64,000 nucleotides of DNA from Saprospiraceae bacterium (GCA_041392805.1 JAWKLJ010000001.1:4216001-4280000); one strand, 5' to 3'. Positions 16,255 to 26,300 are shown, counted from the stretch's first letter. Program-made: numbers and translations. Notes: generated from the letters alone by a model not told the origin.

Positions 16255-17667
16255 TTAAAGCTCCGTCGACTGCGCCACATATTCCGTCCGCTTCAGCGTA
16301 GTATTCACCAATTCCTTATACCCACCTCTGATGTTGATGACATTTTCAAAACCTCTTGCCTTCATGATAGAGGCAGCAACAAGTGATCGGTATCCACTAA
16401 CACATTGTAAATAATAGGTGTATTGACGATTCACCTGATTCATATTGCGATTGATAAAATCAAGCGGGAAATTTCTTGCACCAATGAGGTGTTCTGCATT
16501 GAATTCGCTAGCTCTTCGCACATCCAATAGCTCCAAGTTGGAACCATCAAAAATGTCTGCAAACCGTTGGGCGTCTATTTCTTTGATGGTATCTATTTCT
16601 TCTCCAGCTGCTTTCCAGCTAGCAAAACCACCATCTAAGAAGCCAATCGGGTTATCGTACCCAACTCTTGCCAGGCGAGTCACAACCTCTTCCTCTTTTC
16701 CTGAGTCGGCGACAAACAAGATGGGTTGTTTCAGGTCTGTAATCAAGGCGCCAACCCACATGGCAAAACTACCATCTAGTCCGATAAAAATGGAGCCAGG
16801 AATAAAACCTTGCGCGAAATCATCTTTGTTTCGGGTATCTAACACCAGCGCTTCTTCTTCTTCCCAGGCCGCTTTAAATGCCCGTACGCTTAGGGCCTGT
16901 GTGCCACGTTCCCTTACAACATCAAGTCGCTCATACCCCATCTTGTTCATCATGGCATTTTTGGGGAAATACTGAGGCGGTTCCACCAGGCCTGTTGTCA
17001 CTTCTTTAATAAATTCCGCTTTGGTCATATCTGCTCTCAAAGCATAATTGAATAATTTTTGGTCACCCAAAGTGCCTTGTGTGTCACTACTCATTTTTTT
17101 GCCGCAAGCTGATCCGGCACCATGCCCCGGGTATACGATGACATCGTCGGCCAAAGGCATAATTTTGGTTCGAAGACTTTCAAAGAGGAATCCAGCTAGG
17201 TCCTCTCGTGTAATCTCACCTTGTTTAATAGCCAAATCAGGACGTCCTACATCTCCGAGAAATAAGGTATCACCAGTAAAAACAGCATAGTCTTTACCCT
17301 TTTCATCTTGCAAGAGATAGGTTGTACTCTCCATCGTATGTCCTGGCGTATGCAAGACCTTAATCGTAACATTTCCTACTTTTAATACTTCCTGATCTGA
17401 AGCAATATGGGCATTGAAATTAGGTTGGGCCGTGGGACCATATACAATGGTCGCTCCTGTCTGTCTGGCTAAATCCAAGTGTCCCGAAACGAAATCTGCG
17501 TGAAAGTGTGTTTCCAGTACATATTTAATCTTGGCGCCGTCCGCTTTAGCTCTTTCCAAATAAGGCTCTGTTTCCCGTAAAGGGTCAATGATAACTGCCT
17601 CACCATTGCTTTCAATATAATAAGCGGCCTCTGCCAGGCAACCGGTATAGATTTGTTCTACTTTCAT
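16255..17667 (-). CDS. Persulfide dioxygenase-rhodanese fusion (MBL fold plus two rhodanese domains)
   Basis: A 470-aa cytosolic sulfur-detoxification enzyme. The N-terminal ETHE1-like metallo-beta-lactamase domain (1-240) has THFHADFVSGH (H54, H56, D58, H63), H110 in TPGH, D133 in TGDTLF and H182 in PGHGAG, the usual mononuclear iron site. Two rhodanese modules follow. The first (about 255-355) lacks a Cys at its active loop (FVADSGKEEE), while the second carries C422 in LQCVSGYRS. This is the CstB-like layout that oxidises persulfides to sulfite and thiosulfate. The gene stands alone with its own terminator, and palindromic TGATCA-containing sequence lies just upstream. Confidence 0.9.
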   Translation of the reverse strand: MKVEQIYTGCLAEAAYYIESNGEAVIIDPLRETEPYLERAKADGAKIKYVLETHFHADFVSGHLDLARQTGATIVYGPTAQPNFNAHIASDQEVLKVGNVTIKVLHTPGHTMESTTYLLQDEKGKDYAVFTGDTLFLGDVGRPDLAIKQGEITREDLAGFLFESLRTKIMPLADDVIVYPGHGAGSACGKKMSSDTQGTLGDQKLFNYALRADMTKAEFIKEVTTGLVEPPQYFPKNAMMNKMGYERLDVVRERGTQALSVRAFKAAWEEEEALVLDTRNKDDFAQGFIPGSIFIGLDGSFAMWVGALITDLKQPILFVADSGKEEEVVTRLARVGYDNPIGFLDGGFASWKAAGEEIDTIKEIDAQRFADIFDGSNLELLDVRRASEFNAEHLIGARNFPLDFINRNMNQVNRQYTYYLQCVSGYRSLVAASIMKARGFENVINIRGGYKELVNTTLKRTEYVAQSTEL

Positions 17668-17845
17668 ATTTGATTAAATTTGTTTGATTAAAATATGATC
17701 ATTTTTTCATGTTTTAGTGCAAAAAAATACGCACAATGCGATCATATTAATTATGGACATCTGGAAAAGCACATACTAAATTATTTTTTTATTAAAAGTT
17801 ATATCCCAAAGATAAGGTGAGGAAAGGAGGAATTGCTGTGAGGAA

Positions 17846-17887
17846 TATCACATAAGGGAATGACCCTTATCACCTTGTTATGTGATA
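17846..17887. repeat. Perfect 10-bp inverted repeat TATCACATAA / TTATGTGATA
   Basis: TATCACATAA at 17846-17855 is complementary to TTATGTGATA at 17878-17887, with GGG/CCC also able to pair just inside. Each arm contains a TGTGA/TCACA-type half-site, as recognised by Crp/Fnr-family regulators, although the spacing is not the standard one. It is about 180 bp upstream of the persulfide dioxygenase start. Confidence 0.5.
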
Positions 17888-17938
17888 AAAATCATTGGAA
17901 ATTAAAGAAAAAAGCCAAGTGCTTGTTAGAGCGTGTTA

Positions 17939-18055
17939 ATTTTTTTGAAAAAAGTGGTATAAAAGTTATGGAATTTTGGTGTTTTGAACGTCTATGTAAT
18001 AGGGGGCGGGGGGGCGGCACAGACTTTCCAAGTTTTTAAAACTTGGAAAGTCTGC
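17939..18055. repeat. Dispersed repeat A, copy 2
   Basis: Same orientation as the copy at 11843. The palindrome AGACTTTCCAAGTTTT plus T plus its complement is conserved base for base at 18021-18053, with one extra C-G pair outside, while the G-rich middle (AGGGGGCGGGGGGG) differs in length. Here it lies 200 bp upstream of a start codon rather than between convergent genes, which argues against a simple terminator function. Confidence 0.85.
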
Positions 18056-18256
18056 GAAGTCTGCAAATCTGCGCTCTGGCCTCAGGGCCAGGGCCAATTT
18101 TCAACAATACCAGGTCGATGCAGAAAAATATAATGATACCATTAGAATTGAAATTGGATTTATATAAATTGCCGCTAATTGACAAGACATCGGATATTTG
18201 ACTCACCGCTAGCTTGATCCTTCAGTGTCATCGTTTTAATAATTAAAATACTAACA

Positions 18257-18805
18257 ATGAAACTAACTGCAAGAAACACACACCGCGATATCGCCTACTT
18301 TTATGTTGGGTTGATTATCTCTTTTTCGCTTTCTGGAATTTTTTTAAATCACCGTACCGTCTGGCATCCAATGAAATACAAATACCAGACTAAAGAGATC
18401 GCCCTGAACACACCGGTGACGGCGGATCAGGTTAATGATGCTTATATAAAGGCTTTCACCGAGGAATTTAAGATCAATGATAGATTGAGACGCTATGCAG
18501 TAGATGATAAGAATGTGCTCCGGGCCTCTTATACCGACAATGAGGTACAAGTAGATTTGACAACGGGGAAGGGAACCATTGGCATGTTTCGACAAACCCC
18601 TTTGCTCGGACAAATGACCGAATTACACGTTACAACCAATAATTGGTGGATTTATTACTCTGATGTTTTTGGTCTGGCCATGCTGACCATCGCTTTCACC
18701 GGGATGTTTATCACCAAAGGGAGTAATAGCTTTCGGAAAAGAGGCTGGAAACTGGCTTTGGCTGGTATTGTTTTTCCGCTAATCTTCCTCTTTCTACTTG
18801 GGTAG
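18257..18805 (+). CDS. PepSY-associated TM helix protein
   Basis: A 182-aa membrane protein with an N-terminal segment RDIAYFYVGLIISFSLSGIF leading into LNHR, the hallmark of PepSY-associated transmembrane proteins. A periplasmic PepSY-like domain with LTTGKGTIGMFRQTPLL follows, then two C-terminal membrane helices (about 135-155 and 163-181). Shorter than the 380-500 residues of typical PepSY_TM proteins, it fits the compact one-PepSY form often linked to metal or haem uptake. No such partner is adjacent, so the role is open. Confidence 0.75.
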   Translation: MKLTARNTHRDIAYFYVGLIISFSLSGIFLNHRTVWHPMKYKYQTKEIALNTPVTADQVNDAYIKAFTEEFKINDRLRRYAVDDKNVLRASYTDNEVQVDLTTGKGTIGMFRQTPLLGQMTELHVTTNNWWIYYSDVFGLAMLTIAFTGMFITKGSNSFRKRGWKLALAGIVFPLIFLFLLG

Positions 18806-18822
18806 ATGAGGCTAACTAGGCG

Positions 18823-18879
18823 GATGTCGGTGTTTTTCACCGACATCTCCCCGTTGCAGGTGTTTTTCACCTGCAACGG
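18823..18879 (+). terminator. Twin hairpins sharing the same apex, after the PepSY gene
   Basis: Two adjacent perfect stem-loops: GATGTCGGTG (18823-18832) with CACCGACATC (18838-18847), and CCGTTGCAGGTG (18851-18862) with CACCTGCAACGG (18868-18879). Both have a TTTTT loop closed by GGTG/CACC. They begin 18 bp after the PepSY stop codon and probably end that transcript, although no 3' T-run follows. Confidence 0.6.
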
Positions 18880-18976
18880 CGGTGAATATGCCTATCAAAC
18901 CTAGTAACCCTCACCCAATTTAACAAACTGCTACACCTTTTTCTCGCCAACAGTACGCGCACAAACAAAAAATACA

Positions 18977-19001
18977 TATCTTTGAAACATATTGTTTCAA
19001 A
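18977..19001 (+). promoter_or_regulatory. dinB promoter -7 box overlapped by a perfect palindromic operator
   Basis: TATCTTTG at 18977-18984 fits the Bacteroidota -7 consensus. It overlaps a perfect inverted repeat at 18981-19001, TTTGAAACA and TGTTTCAAA separated by TAT. The palindrome would cover the -7 box and the start point, an ideal place for a repressor. It is 28 bp upstream of the dinB start. A LexA-like damage repressor is the obvious candidate, but no regulator is encoded nearby. Confidence 0.7.
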
Positions 19002-19028
19002 ACATACTACGTAAGAAAACTGACACCA

Positions 19029-20195
19029 ATGTTCGATCGAGCTATTCTGCACCTCGACCTCGATGCCTTCTTTGCATCGGTGGAGTGCCTGAAAAATAGT
19101 GCCCTCCAAAACAAACCGCTCCTGATCGGAGGGAGTAGTGACCGGGGAGTGGTCTCCTCTTGTAGTTATGCCGCCCGCAAGTTTGGCGTGCGCGCAGCTA
19201 TGCCGATGAAAATGGCGCTGCGCTTATGCCCAGACGCTATTGTACTCAAGGGCGATATGGACGAATACACCCGCCAATCTCAACTGATTACCGACATTAT
19301 CAAGGAAGAAGCGCCTTTATTTGAAAAAGCATCCATTGACGAGTTCTATATCGATCTAACAGGAATGGATCGCTATTTCGGTAGCTGGCAATGGTCGATG
19401 GCGTTTAAACAGAAGCTTATCAAGGAAAGTGGCCTGCCCTTATCTATTGCTTTATCCATCAATAAGTTGGTCTCTAAAGTAGGGGTGGGTGTCAAAAAGC
19501 CCAATGCAGAAGCAGTTATTGCTTCCGGAACCGAGAAGGATTTTATGGCGCCCTTATCGGTTCGTTGTATCCCCTCCGTAGGAAAAGAAACCCAAAAGAA
19601 ATTGTCCTTTATGGGTATTCGAACGGTGCATACCTTGGCGCAGGTGCCATTGCCATTGCTCCACCGGGAATTTGGCAAACAGGGCCAGACCCTCTGGAGA
19701 AGTGCCAACGCCATCGATGATAGTCCGGTCGTCCCTTACAGCGAAAAAAAATCGATCTCCACCGAGCGCACCTTCCAATTGGACACCATCGATGTTCGCT
19801 GGCTCAAAGACAAATTGTCTGCATTGGTTACTCAATTGGCTTTTGAACTCCGGCAGTCGCATAGGCTCACTTCTTGCCTGACCATCAAAATCCGCTACAC
19901 CGATTTTAATACCTATACCAAACAAAGTCGGGTCAGCTATACAGCCCACGACAAAACTTTGATCCGCCGTGCCCACGAGTTATTTGACCAATTGTATCAA
20001 AGACGCCAATTGGTTCGCCTCATTGGCGTCAAATTCAGCGGACTGGTTAGCGGCCATTACCAAGTTGATTTATTTGAAGATACGATCAATGAAATCAACC
20101 TCATGCAGGCTATGGATAAAATCCGTAACCGATTCGGTAAAAACGCTGTAGGGCAAGCGACAACGCTGCCATTAATTAAAAAGAAAGGCGAATAG
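19029..20195 (+). CDS. dinB: DNA polymerase IV, Y-family (DinB/ImuB-like position)
   Basis: A 388-aa Y-family translesion polymerase. The palm motifs are intact: D10 in AILHLDLDAFFASVE, and D104-E105 in ASIDEFYIDL, so it should be catalytically active, unlike ImuB. A helix-hairpin-helix region (RCIPSVGKETQKKLSFMGI) and a little-finger domain follow. QVDLF at 345-349 is a beta-clamp binding motif. The downstream gene is a second-type DnaE, so the pair resembles the damage-inducible imuB-dnaE2 cassettes. A perfect palindromic operator covers its promoter. The start at 19029 gives the expected N-terminus. Confidence 0.93.
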   Translation: MFDRAILHLDLDAFFASVECLKNSALQNKPLLIGGSSDRGVVSSCSYAARKFGVRAAMPMKMALRLCPDAIVLKGDMDEYTRQSQLITDIIKEEAPLFEKASIDEFYIDLTGMDRYFGSWQWSMAFKQKLIKESGLPLSIALSINKLVSKVGVGVKKPNAEAVIASGTEKDFMAPLSVRCIPSVGKETQKKLSFMGIRTVHTLAQVPLPLLHREFGKQGQTLWRSANAIDDSPVVPYSEKKSISTERTFQLDTIDVRWLKDKLSALVTQLAFELRQSHRLTSCLTIKIRYTDFNTYTKQSRVSYTAHDKTLIRRAHELFDQLYQRRQLVRLIGVKFSGLVSGHYQVDLFEDTINEINLMQAMDKIRNRFGKNAVGQATTLPLIKKKGE

Positions 20196-20296
20196 CGTTG
20201 GCCTTTAAAGGTGACAGGTAAGCTGTAGAACGGTTGATCGTTCAGTGTCAATAGCGGCTATGGACTATCGACCGCCCAACCATGAACTAAATCAGC

Positions 20297-23242
20297 ATGT
20301 ACCTAAACAACCACACATACTACAGTCTGCGCTATGGAACACTATCCCCTCAGCGCCTGGTCGAAGAGGCTCAAAAGCGTAAGGTGAAGACCATGGTGCT
20401 CACGGATATCAACAACACCAGTTGTGCCTACGAATTTGTGAAACACTGTGAGGCGATGGGGATAAAACCCGTGTTGGGCGTAGAATTTCGGGTGGACAAG
20501 CACTTCGCTTACCTCGGTATCGCTCGCAACAGGGAGGGTTTCCGGGAACTCAACGAACTATTGAGCAGATCTGCTTTACAAGGCAAACCAATCCCCTTAA
20601 ATCCGCCACCCATGCCGAATGTTTATATCGTTTTTCCGAGGCTCATCAAGCCGATTGAGCAATTTGAGGACAACGAGTTTATGGGTATTCGACCCGAGCA
20701 TGTTCATCGGCTTTTTAGCTCTAACCTCCTACAGCATCGACATAAATTAGTGGCCCTGAGTCCCGTTACTTTTCTTGACAAAGAGGGCGCTAATCTCCAT
20801 CGCCTCCTCCGCGCCATAGACCTCAACACCCTCATCACCAAACTGAGTAGCAAAGATATCGCCAAGCCAACGGAACTTTTTCACTACCCCGCTATCCTAC
20901 AACAATTGTATGAAAAATACCCCTTCATTAGCCGAAATACCCAACAGCTGTTGGATCATTGCACGACCGACCTTCGCCCCGGCCTCCACAACAACCGCCA
21001 AACCTTCACCGGCAGCGAAGCAGGCGACTTTGCTTTGCTAGAAAAACTGGCCATTAATGGTTGTCGCCGCCGCTATGGCGAAGAGCACTCCAAAGCGGCA
21101 GAGCGGACTCGCAGAGAACTCAAAGTTATTCGCGAGCAGGGTTTTTGTCCTTATTTTCTCATCACCTGGGATATCGTTCGTTATGCGCAAGCGGCCAACT
21201 ATCATTATGTTGGGCGGGGAAGTGGCGCCAACTCCATCGTTGCCTATGCGCTGTACATTACGGATGTGGACCCATTGGAGTTGGACCTCTATTTCGAGCG
21301 TTTCATCAATCCTCATCGCAGTGCTCCTCCCGACTTTGACATCGACTTCTCCTGGCAAGAGAGAGATGACGTTATCGACTATATTATTAAACGATATGGC
21401 CAAAAGCACACCGCTCTTTTGGCAACCTATAACACATTCAAAGGCCGGTCTATTTACCGAGAATTGGGCAAAGTTTTCGGCTTGCCTAAAGCCGAGATCG
21501 ACACCCTCGTTAATACGCCTGAAAAAATCGAACAACACACGGATATCGTCAAGCAAATTATTCACTATGGTGAGCAAATGGAGAACTTTCCTAACTATCT
21601 GTCTATTCATGCAGGTGGCATCGTCATTTCCGAGGAGCCGATCAACTATTTCACGGCGCTACAAATGATGCCCAAAGGTTTTCCGATTACCCACTTTGAT
21701 ATGTACCATGGAGAAGCACTTGGTTTCCACAAATTTGATGTACTCAGTCAGCGCGGGATTGGCCATATCAAGGATGCGGTGGAATGGGTAAAACAAAACC
21801 AGGGGCGAGCGATTGATATTCATGAAGTGGAAAAAATCAAGACAGACCCTAAGGTGAAGGCGCAGCTGCGGTCGGGCCAATGCACAGGTTGTTTCTATAT
21901 CGAATCTCCAGCAATGCGAGGGCTCCTCCAAAAACTGCGTTGTGATAATTATAACCATTTGGTGGCTGCCAGTTCTATTATTCGTCCGGGGGTGGCCCAA
22001 TCGGGGATGATGCGCACCTATATCCAACGTTTTCATCATCCGCAAGCGTTCAAGTATATCCATCCGATCTTCGAAGAACACCTTGGGGAGACTTTCGGCG
22101 TGATGGTGTACCAGGAAGATGTTATGAAAATCGTGCATCATTTTGCCGGACTAGGCTTGGACGAAAGCGATGTGTTGCGCCGGATTATGACGGGTAAAAA
22201 ATTCCAGGGAGATACCTTTCAATTGCTTCGCAAAAAATACTTTGAGAATTGTAAAGCGAAAGGTTATTCCGAGGAACTAACCCTCGAGGTCTGGCGACAA
22301 ATTGAGAGCTTCTCTGGTTATTCTTTTTGCAAGGCACACTCTGCCAGTTTTGCGGTAGAGAGTTTTCAGAGTTTGTACCTCAAAGCCTATTATCCGCTAG
22401 AATTCATGGTGGCGGTTATCAATAATTTTGGTGGTTTTTACCATACGGAATACTACTTTCATGAGGCCCGCATCAGTGGCGCTAACATCCATGCTCCTTG
22501 TGTCAATGAAAGTGATTACCTGACCAATATCAAGGGGATTGACATTTATATTGGCTTCATCCACCTGCATCAGATGGAACGGGAGGTGGCCAAAAATATC
22601 ATATCTCAAAGGAAGGCGAATGGCCCCTTTCGCCACCTGGAAGACTTCATCCACCGCGTCAAAATTTCTGCGGAGCAACTTGATATCCTCATTCGCATTG
22701 GGGCCTTTCGCTTTACGGGCAAACACAAATATGCATTGATGTGGGAGAAAAATGCTTTTCTCAATCCTCGCCAGGACCTTCCGCCTGCACTGTCCCTTTT
22801 TGAAGACCCTTTCACCACTTACACCCTCCCGCCCCTTGAAGAAACCCCTTATGACCAGGTTTTCGATGAGATTGAGCTGCTCGGCTTTCCGCTCTGCTCT
22901 CCGTTCGAGCTCCTCTCCACTCCTGAGCAGCAGTATGATTGCCTGCTTGCCGCTGATTTTCCCAAGCAACTGGGCTGCACCATCCATGTCCTTGGCTACT
23001 ATGTCTGCAAAAAAGACCTTACGACGAGCAAAGGCCAATGGATGGCTTTTGGTACCTGGCTCGATCGCGATGGTCTCTTTTTTGATACAACGCATTTCCC
23101 GAATTTTCTACGCCTATCTCCTTTCCAAGGAAAAGGCATCTATCGGATTACTGGCAAGGTCGTTGCAGAGTTTGGTTTTTATAGCCTGGAGGTGATTAAG
23201 ATGGTGAAATTAGCTTTTGTGGTGGACAGGCGGTATGAATAG
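20297..23242 (+). CDS. dnaE2: DnaE2-like error-prone DNA polymerase III alpha subunit
   Basis: A 981-aa C-family polymerase, shorter than the replicative DnaE (about 1150-1500 aa). The PHP domain begins LNNHTYYSLRYGT, where the first metal-binding His of the usual LHxHS motif is Asn. The palm has GRGSGANSIVAYAL, then D346-F-D348-I-D350 and D481 in HKFDVLSQRG, matching the three catalytic aspartates. Fingers and helix-hairpin-helix parts are present; the C-terminal tau-binding part is short. It follows dinB by 101 bp with no clear terminator between, so the two are probably co-induced after DNA damage and make error-prone bypass possible. The symbol is by family and context. Confidence 0.85.
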   Translation: MYLNNHTYYSLRYGTLSPQRLVEEAQKRKVKTMVLTDINNTSCAYEFVKHCEAMGIKPVLGVEFRVDKHFAYLGIARNREGFRELNELLSRSALQGKPIPLNPPPMPNVYIVFPRLIKPIEQFEDNEFMGIRPEHVHRLFSSNLLQHRHKLVALSPVTFLDKEGANLHRLLRAIDLNTLITKLSSKDIAKPTELFHYPAILQQLYEKYPFISRNTQQLLDHCTTDLRPGLHNNRQTFTGSEAGDFALLEKLAINGCRRRYGEEHSKAAERTRRELKVIREQGFCPYFLITWDIVRYAQAANYHYVGRGSGANSIVAYALYITDVDPLELDLYFERFINPHRSAPPDFDIDFSWQERDDVIDYIIKRYGQKHTALLATYNTFKGRSIYRELGKVFGLPKAEIDTLVNTPEKIEQHTDIVKQIIHYGEQMENFPNYLSIHAGGIVISEEPINYFTALQMMPKGFPITHFDMYHGEALGFHKFDVLSQRGIGHIKDAVEWVKQNQGRAIDIHEVEKIKTDPKVKAQLRSGQCTGCFYIESPAMRGLLQKLRCDNYNHLVAASSIIRPGVAQSGMMRTYIQRFHHPQAFKYIHPIFEEHLGETFGVMVYQEDVMKIVHHFAGLGLDESDVLRRIMTGKKFQGDTFQLLRKKYFENCKAKGYSEELTLEVWRQIESFSGYSFCKAHSASFAVESFQSLYLKAYYPLEFMVAVINNFGGFYHTEYYFHEARISGANIHAPCVNESDYLTNIKGIDIYIGFIHLHQMEREVAKNIISQRKANGPFRHLEDFIHRVKISAEQLDILIRIGAFRFTGKHKYALMWEKNAFLNPRQDLPPALSLFEDPFTTYTLPPLEETPYDQVFDEIELLGFPLCSPFELLSTPEQQYDCLLAADFPKQLGCTIHVLGYYVCKKDLTTSKGQWMAFGTWLDRDGLFFDTTHFPNFLRLSPFQGKGIYRITGKVVAEFGFYSLEVIKMVKLAFVVDRRYE

Positions 23243-23293
23243 TGGTTAGCGGGTAGTTCACTGGATCCTTATGCCTTGGCAAGTAGGGGATTT

Positions 23294-23323
23294 ACGCCGA
23301 ATCTGCTAAGAGCGGAGTCCTTC
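23294..23323. repeat. Dispersed repeat C, copy 1 (ACGCCGAATCTGCTAA / GCGGAGTCCTTC)
   Basis: A 30-nt sequence, ACGCCGAATCTGCTAA then two variable bases (GA) then GCGGAGTCCTTC, is found again at 45763-45792 with TG in the variable position. It lies in the 96-bp gap between the convergent dnaE2 and T9SS-protein genes. Confidence 0.75.
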
Positions 23324-23338
23324 TCCGAAAACCCAATA

Positions 23339-26300
23339 TTAGCCTCCTTTTACCCATTTTTTATTTAAGACACTATTCCCATCGCTGAACCGGAGCCAAT
23401 ACACGCCTTTTTGATAACTGCTCATGTCCCAGACCATTCGGTTCATACCCCGTTGCAACTCAAATTGCCGCTGGGCAAGTTGTCTGCCAGAAACATCAAA
23501 AAGCGCTACTGTCAGGCTTCCTTTAAAACCCGTCACCAATTGCATATTGAGTTGGTTTTGGCCCGGATTGGGGAATATTTGGGTGCTTTTTAGGCCGACA
23601 CCACGCAGTAGTTCAGGCGCGATGAAGGACGCATCAAAAACGAGTTCTTCTCCTGCTTCAATCTCAAAAATCGGGCTGATGCCGGCCCCATCCAGTTCGC
23701 CAGCGGGCAAAAGGTTTTGGTGTTTGATGTCTGGAATAAACTGCAATTGATAGGTGCCCGCGGCTAAATCAGCTATCAACCACTCTCCTTTATCGTTGCT
23801 TTGTGTGGAAGCGACTAAATGGGCATTTTGCGCCTGATACACCAAGACACTTACTTTATCCAATGCAGATTCTCCAAGATCAAATTGGCCATTGCCGTCG
23901 ACATCTAGCCATACTTTTCCACGCATGGCAATACGTTCAGCCGCAGGCAAAAACAATTGCTGTTTGGGAATGATTTGTTTGCTTGTCCTGGCGCTGCTCC
24001 AACTTAGGCTGGCCGTAGCGCCCCCGCCTTGTTCGAAATATTCCATGCGAATCGGATATCGCTTACCAGCCTCCATGAAGAATGTCCCCTTATGTTCGGT
24101 GGCCGCCTGGGGTACCCATTTGTCGATAATCAGTTGATCGTTTATCCAAAGCCGAACCCCGTCGTCTGACCGGGTGTAGAAGGTATACTCTTCTGTGAGA
24201 ACGGCTTGTACTTCGCCCGTCCAGCGGATGGAGAAAAAATCTACGCGGTTATCGGGCATCGGGGTACCTTGATCCCACTCGAAATGGATCGTTGTATCTA
24301 TTCGTTCAAAGCTAAAATTTTCTTCGGCCAAATTCATTTCTGTGTAATATTGCCCGAGCAAGCCCTCGCCATTGCCAAAGTTAAAAGCGTCATAGATTAG
24401 TCCATGTGAAAGCGATCCTTCCGCTGCAAAAAAAGTTTTCAGCAAAGCATCATGCCCGTCTCTCCATTGGCGGAATACATACAAACTATCACCAACCTGT
24501 TGGGTAAAAGGTACTTGTATAGCATGTTGTAGATTTTTTAGGCTCGAAAAGCGGTAGGGTAAGGTTCTGATCTTTCCGTCAATATTGATGCTTAAACCAT
24601 GCGGCCCATCCAGGTAAATGCTTGTATACTCGGGAAACACCTCTTGGTATGTACTGCGCTTTAAGCCCACATTATCTTCAGCCGTAAGATAGACGCGCAA
24701 CCAAATATTGGTATCTGTTTCCGTTACTTTAGGAATGACAAAAGTACCTTCCGTTATACCGCAAACCTGATGGAGGAGTGGATGGTTGTGTTCGTTGTGG
24801 TGTAGGTCAATTTTCCAACAAAGCTTGTCGGTGGCTATCAGTCCTTCTTCCGGATCATTAGCCCATCCACTAAAATGAATAGTATCCCCTGCTTTAAAGG
24901 TTTCACCTAAGACAGGACTTGTAATAAATACTTCAGGACGGCGATTGGTTGTAACCGATAACAAGGCTACTTCGCTGGTGTCTCGGCCCACTTCGTTGGC
25001 AACAATGCAACGGAAGGTGCTCTCATTGTCAGAGGCATGTACAGAAGGATATTGCAGTGTTCGGCTATTCGCCCCTGTTATATCAACCCCATTTTTTTGC
25101 CACTGATAAGATAGGTTGCCCGCACCCAGTGCCTGAATGGAGAAAAAAGCATCCTCCCCTTCGGGCAAAAAGACAGGAGACGGATGAACGGCAATAAACG
25201 GACTCCCGTTTCCGCTAAAGAAAATTTTCCACAAAGAACCTGCTTCCGTACTAGTATTGTCTACAGGAGACCCTCCGCCAATGCCAGCCCGACTCAACAT
25301 GTAAAGATCACCGTTTTCCTCATTGACAGCAAAAGCCAACGGGCGCTCCACATTGCTGGCAAAAACACCTTCTACTTGGCCATTATCTGGGTTTAATACG
25401 TGAATATAACCTTCGCAATAATCGGCAAAAAAGAACTTGCCTACGTATGCTTCCGGGAATTGCGGAATATGAGATCGGTAAAAAGCGGCACCAACTATTG
25501 CACAACCATCGTTATGACTGTAAGCATAAAAAGGATCTTGATAATTTGCAGGGCGCTCGGCCGATTGTGCCCACATCCCTTCTTCCAATGGCCAGCCATA
25601 ATTGCGGCCCGGCAGAATCTCATTGATTTCTTCAAAATCGCCCTGCCCTACGTCACAGACAAAAACCCTTCCATTGGTATGATCGAAGGTCATAGAAAAA
25701 GGATTTCGTAGGCCATAGGCCCAAATAGAACGGTATTTACCTGCAAGTGTAGCATAAAAAGGATTGTCTTCAGGAATACGCCCATCAGGCTCGATCCGAA
25801 GTACTTTTCCTAATAAACTATTTAAATTTTGTGCACTTTGTGGAAGTGCTCCCTCGCCAGTGGCAATATAAAGCATGCCATCGGGACCAAACTGCATTGC
25901 CCCTCCATTGTGGATAGCTCCGGCTAGTTGATCGAGTTCGAGCAACACCAACTCACTGCCAGGTAGCGCTACATCGCCATTTGCGGTAAAACGACTTACC
26001 CTGTTGTGGTTCTCATCCCGAACGGAATAATATAAATAGACATAGGGATGATTATCCATATCCGGGTGTAGTGCAATTCCGAGTAAGCCACGCTCATTAT
26101 AATCATCTACAAAGAGTTGGACAAAGGGTTCGGGTAGTAGTGTACCATCTTCGTCTAATATCAAAACCCGGCCATCTTTTTCTAGCAGCCAAACCCGACC
26201 GTGATGATCCACTGTCATCGCTACCGGATTGAGTCCCTGTTGAACTACTTGAAAACCAAAACCTTCAGGGAAAGTGCCTTGCGCATTGGAATATAGACAA

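Larger units (their letters stand above)
17668..18256. other. 589-bp intergenic region: promoter of the dioxygenase, palindromes and repeat A copy 2
   Basis: From left to right it holds the minus-strand upstream region of the dioxygenase with ATATGATCATT (17693-17703) and GATCATAT (17740-17747) as possible regulator half-sites, a nested palindrome at 17846-17887, repeat A at 17939-18055, and AT-rich sequence before the PepSY gene. No reading frame in it looks like a gene. Confidence 0.6.
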
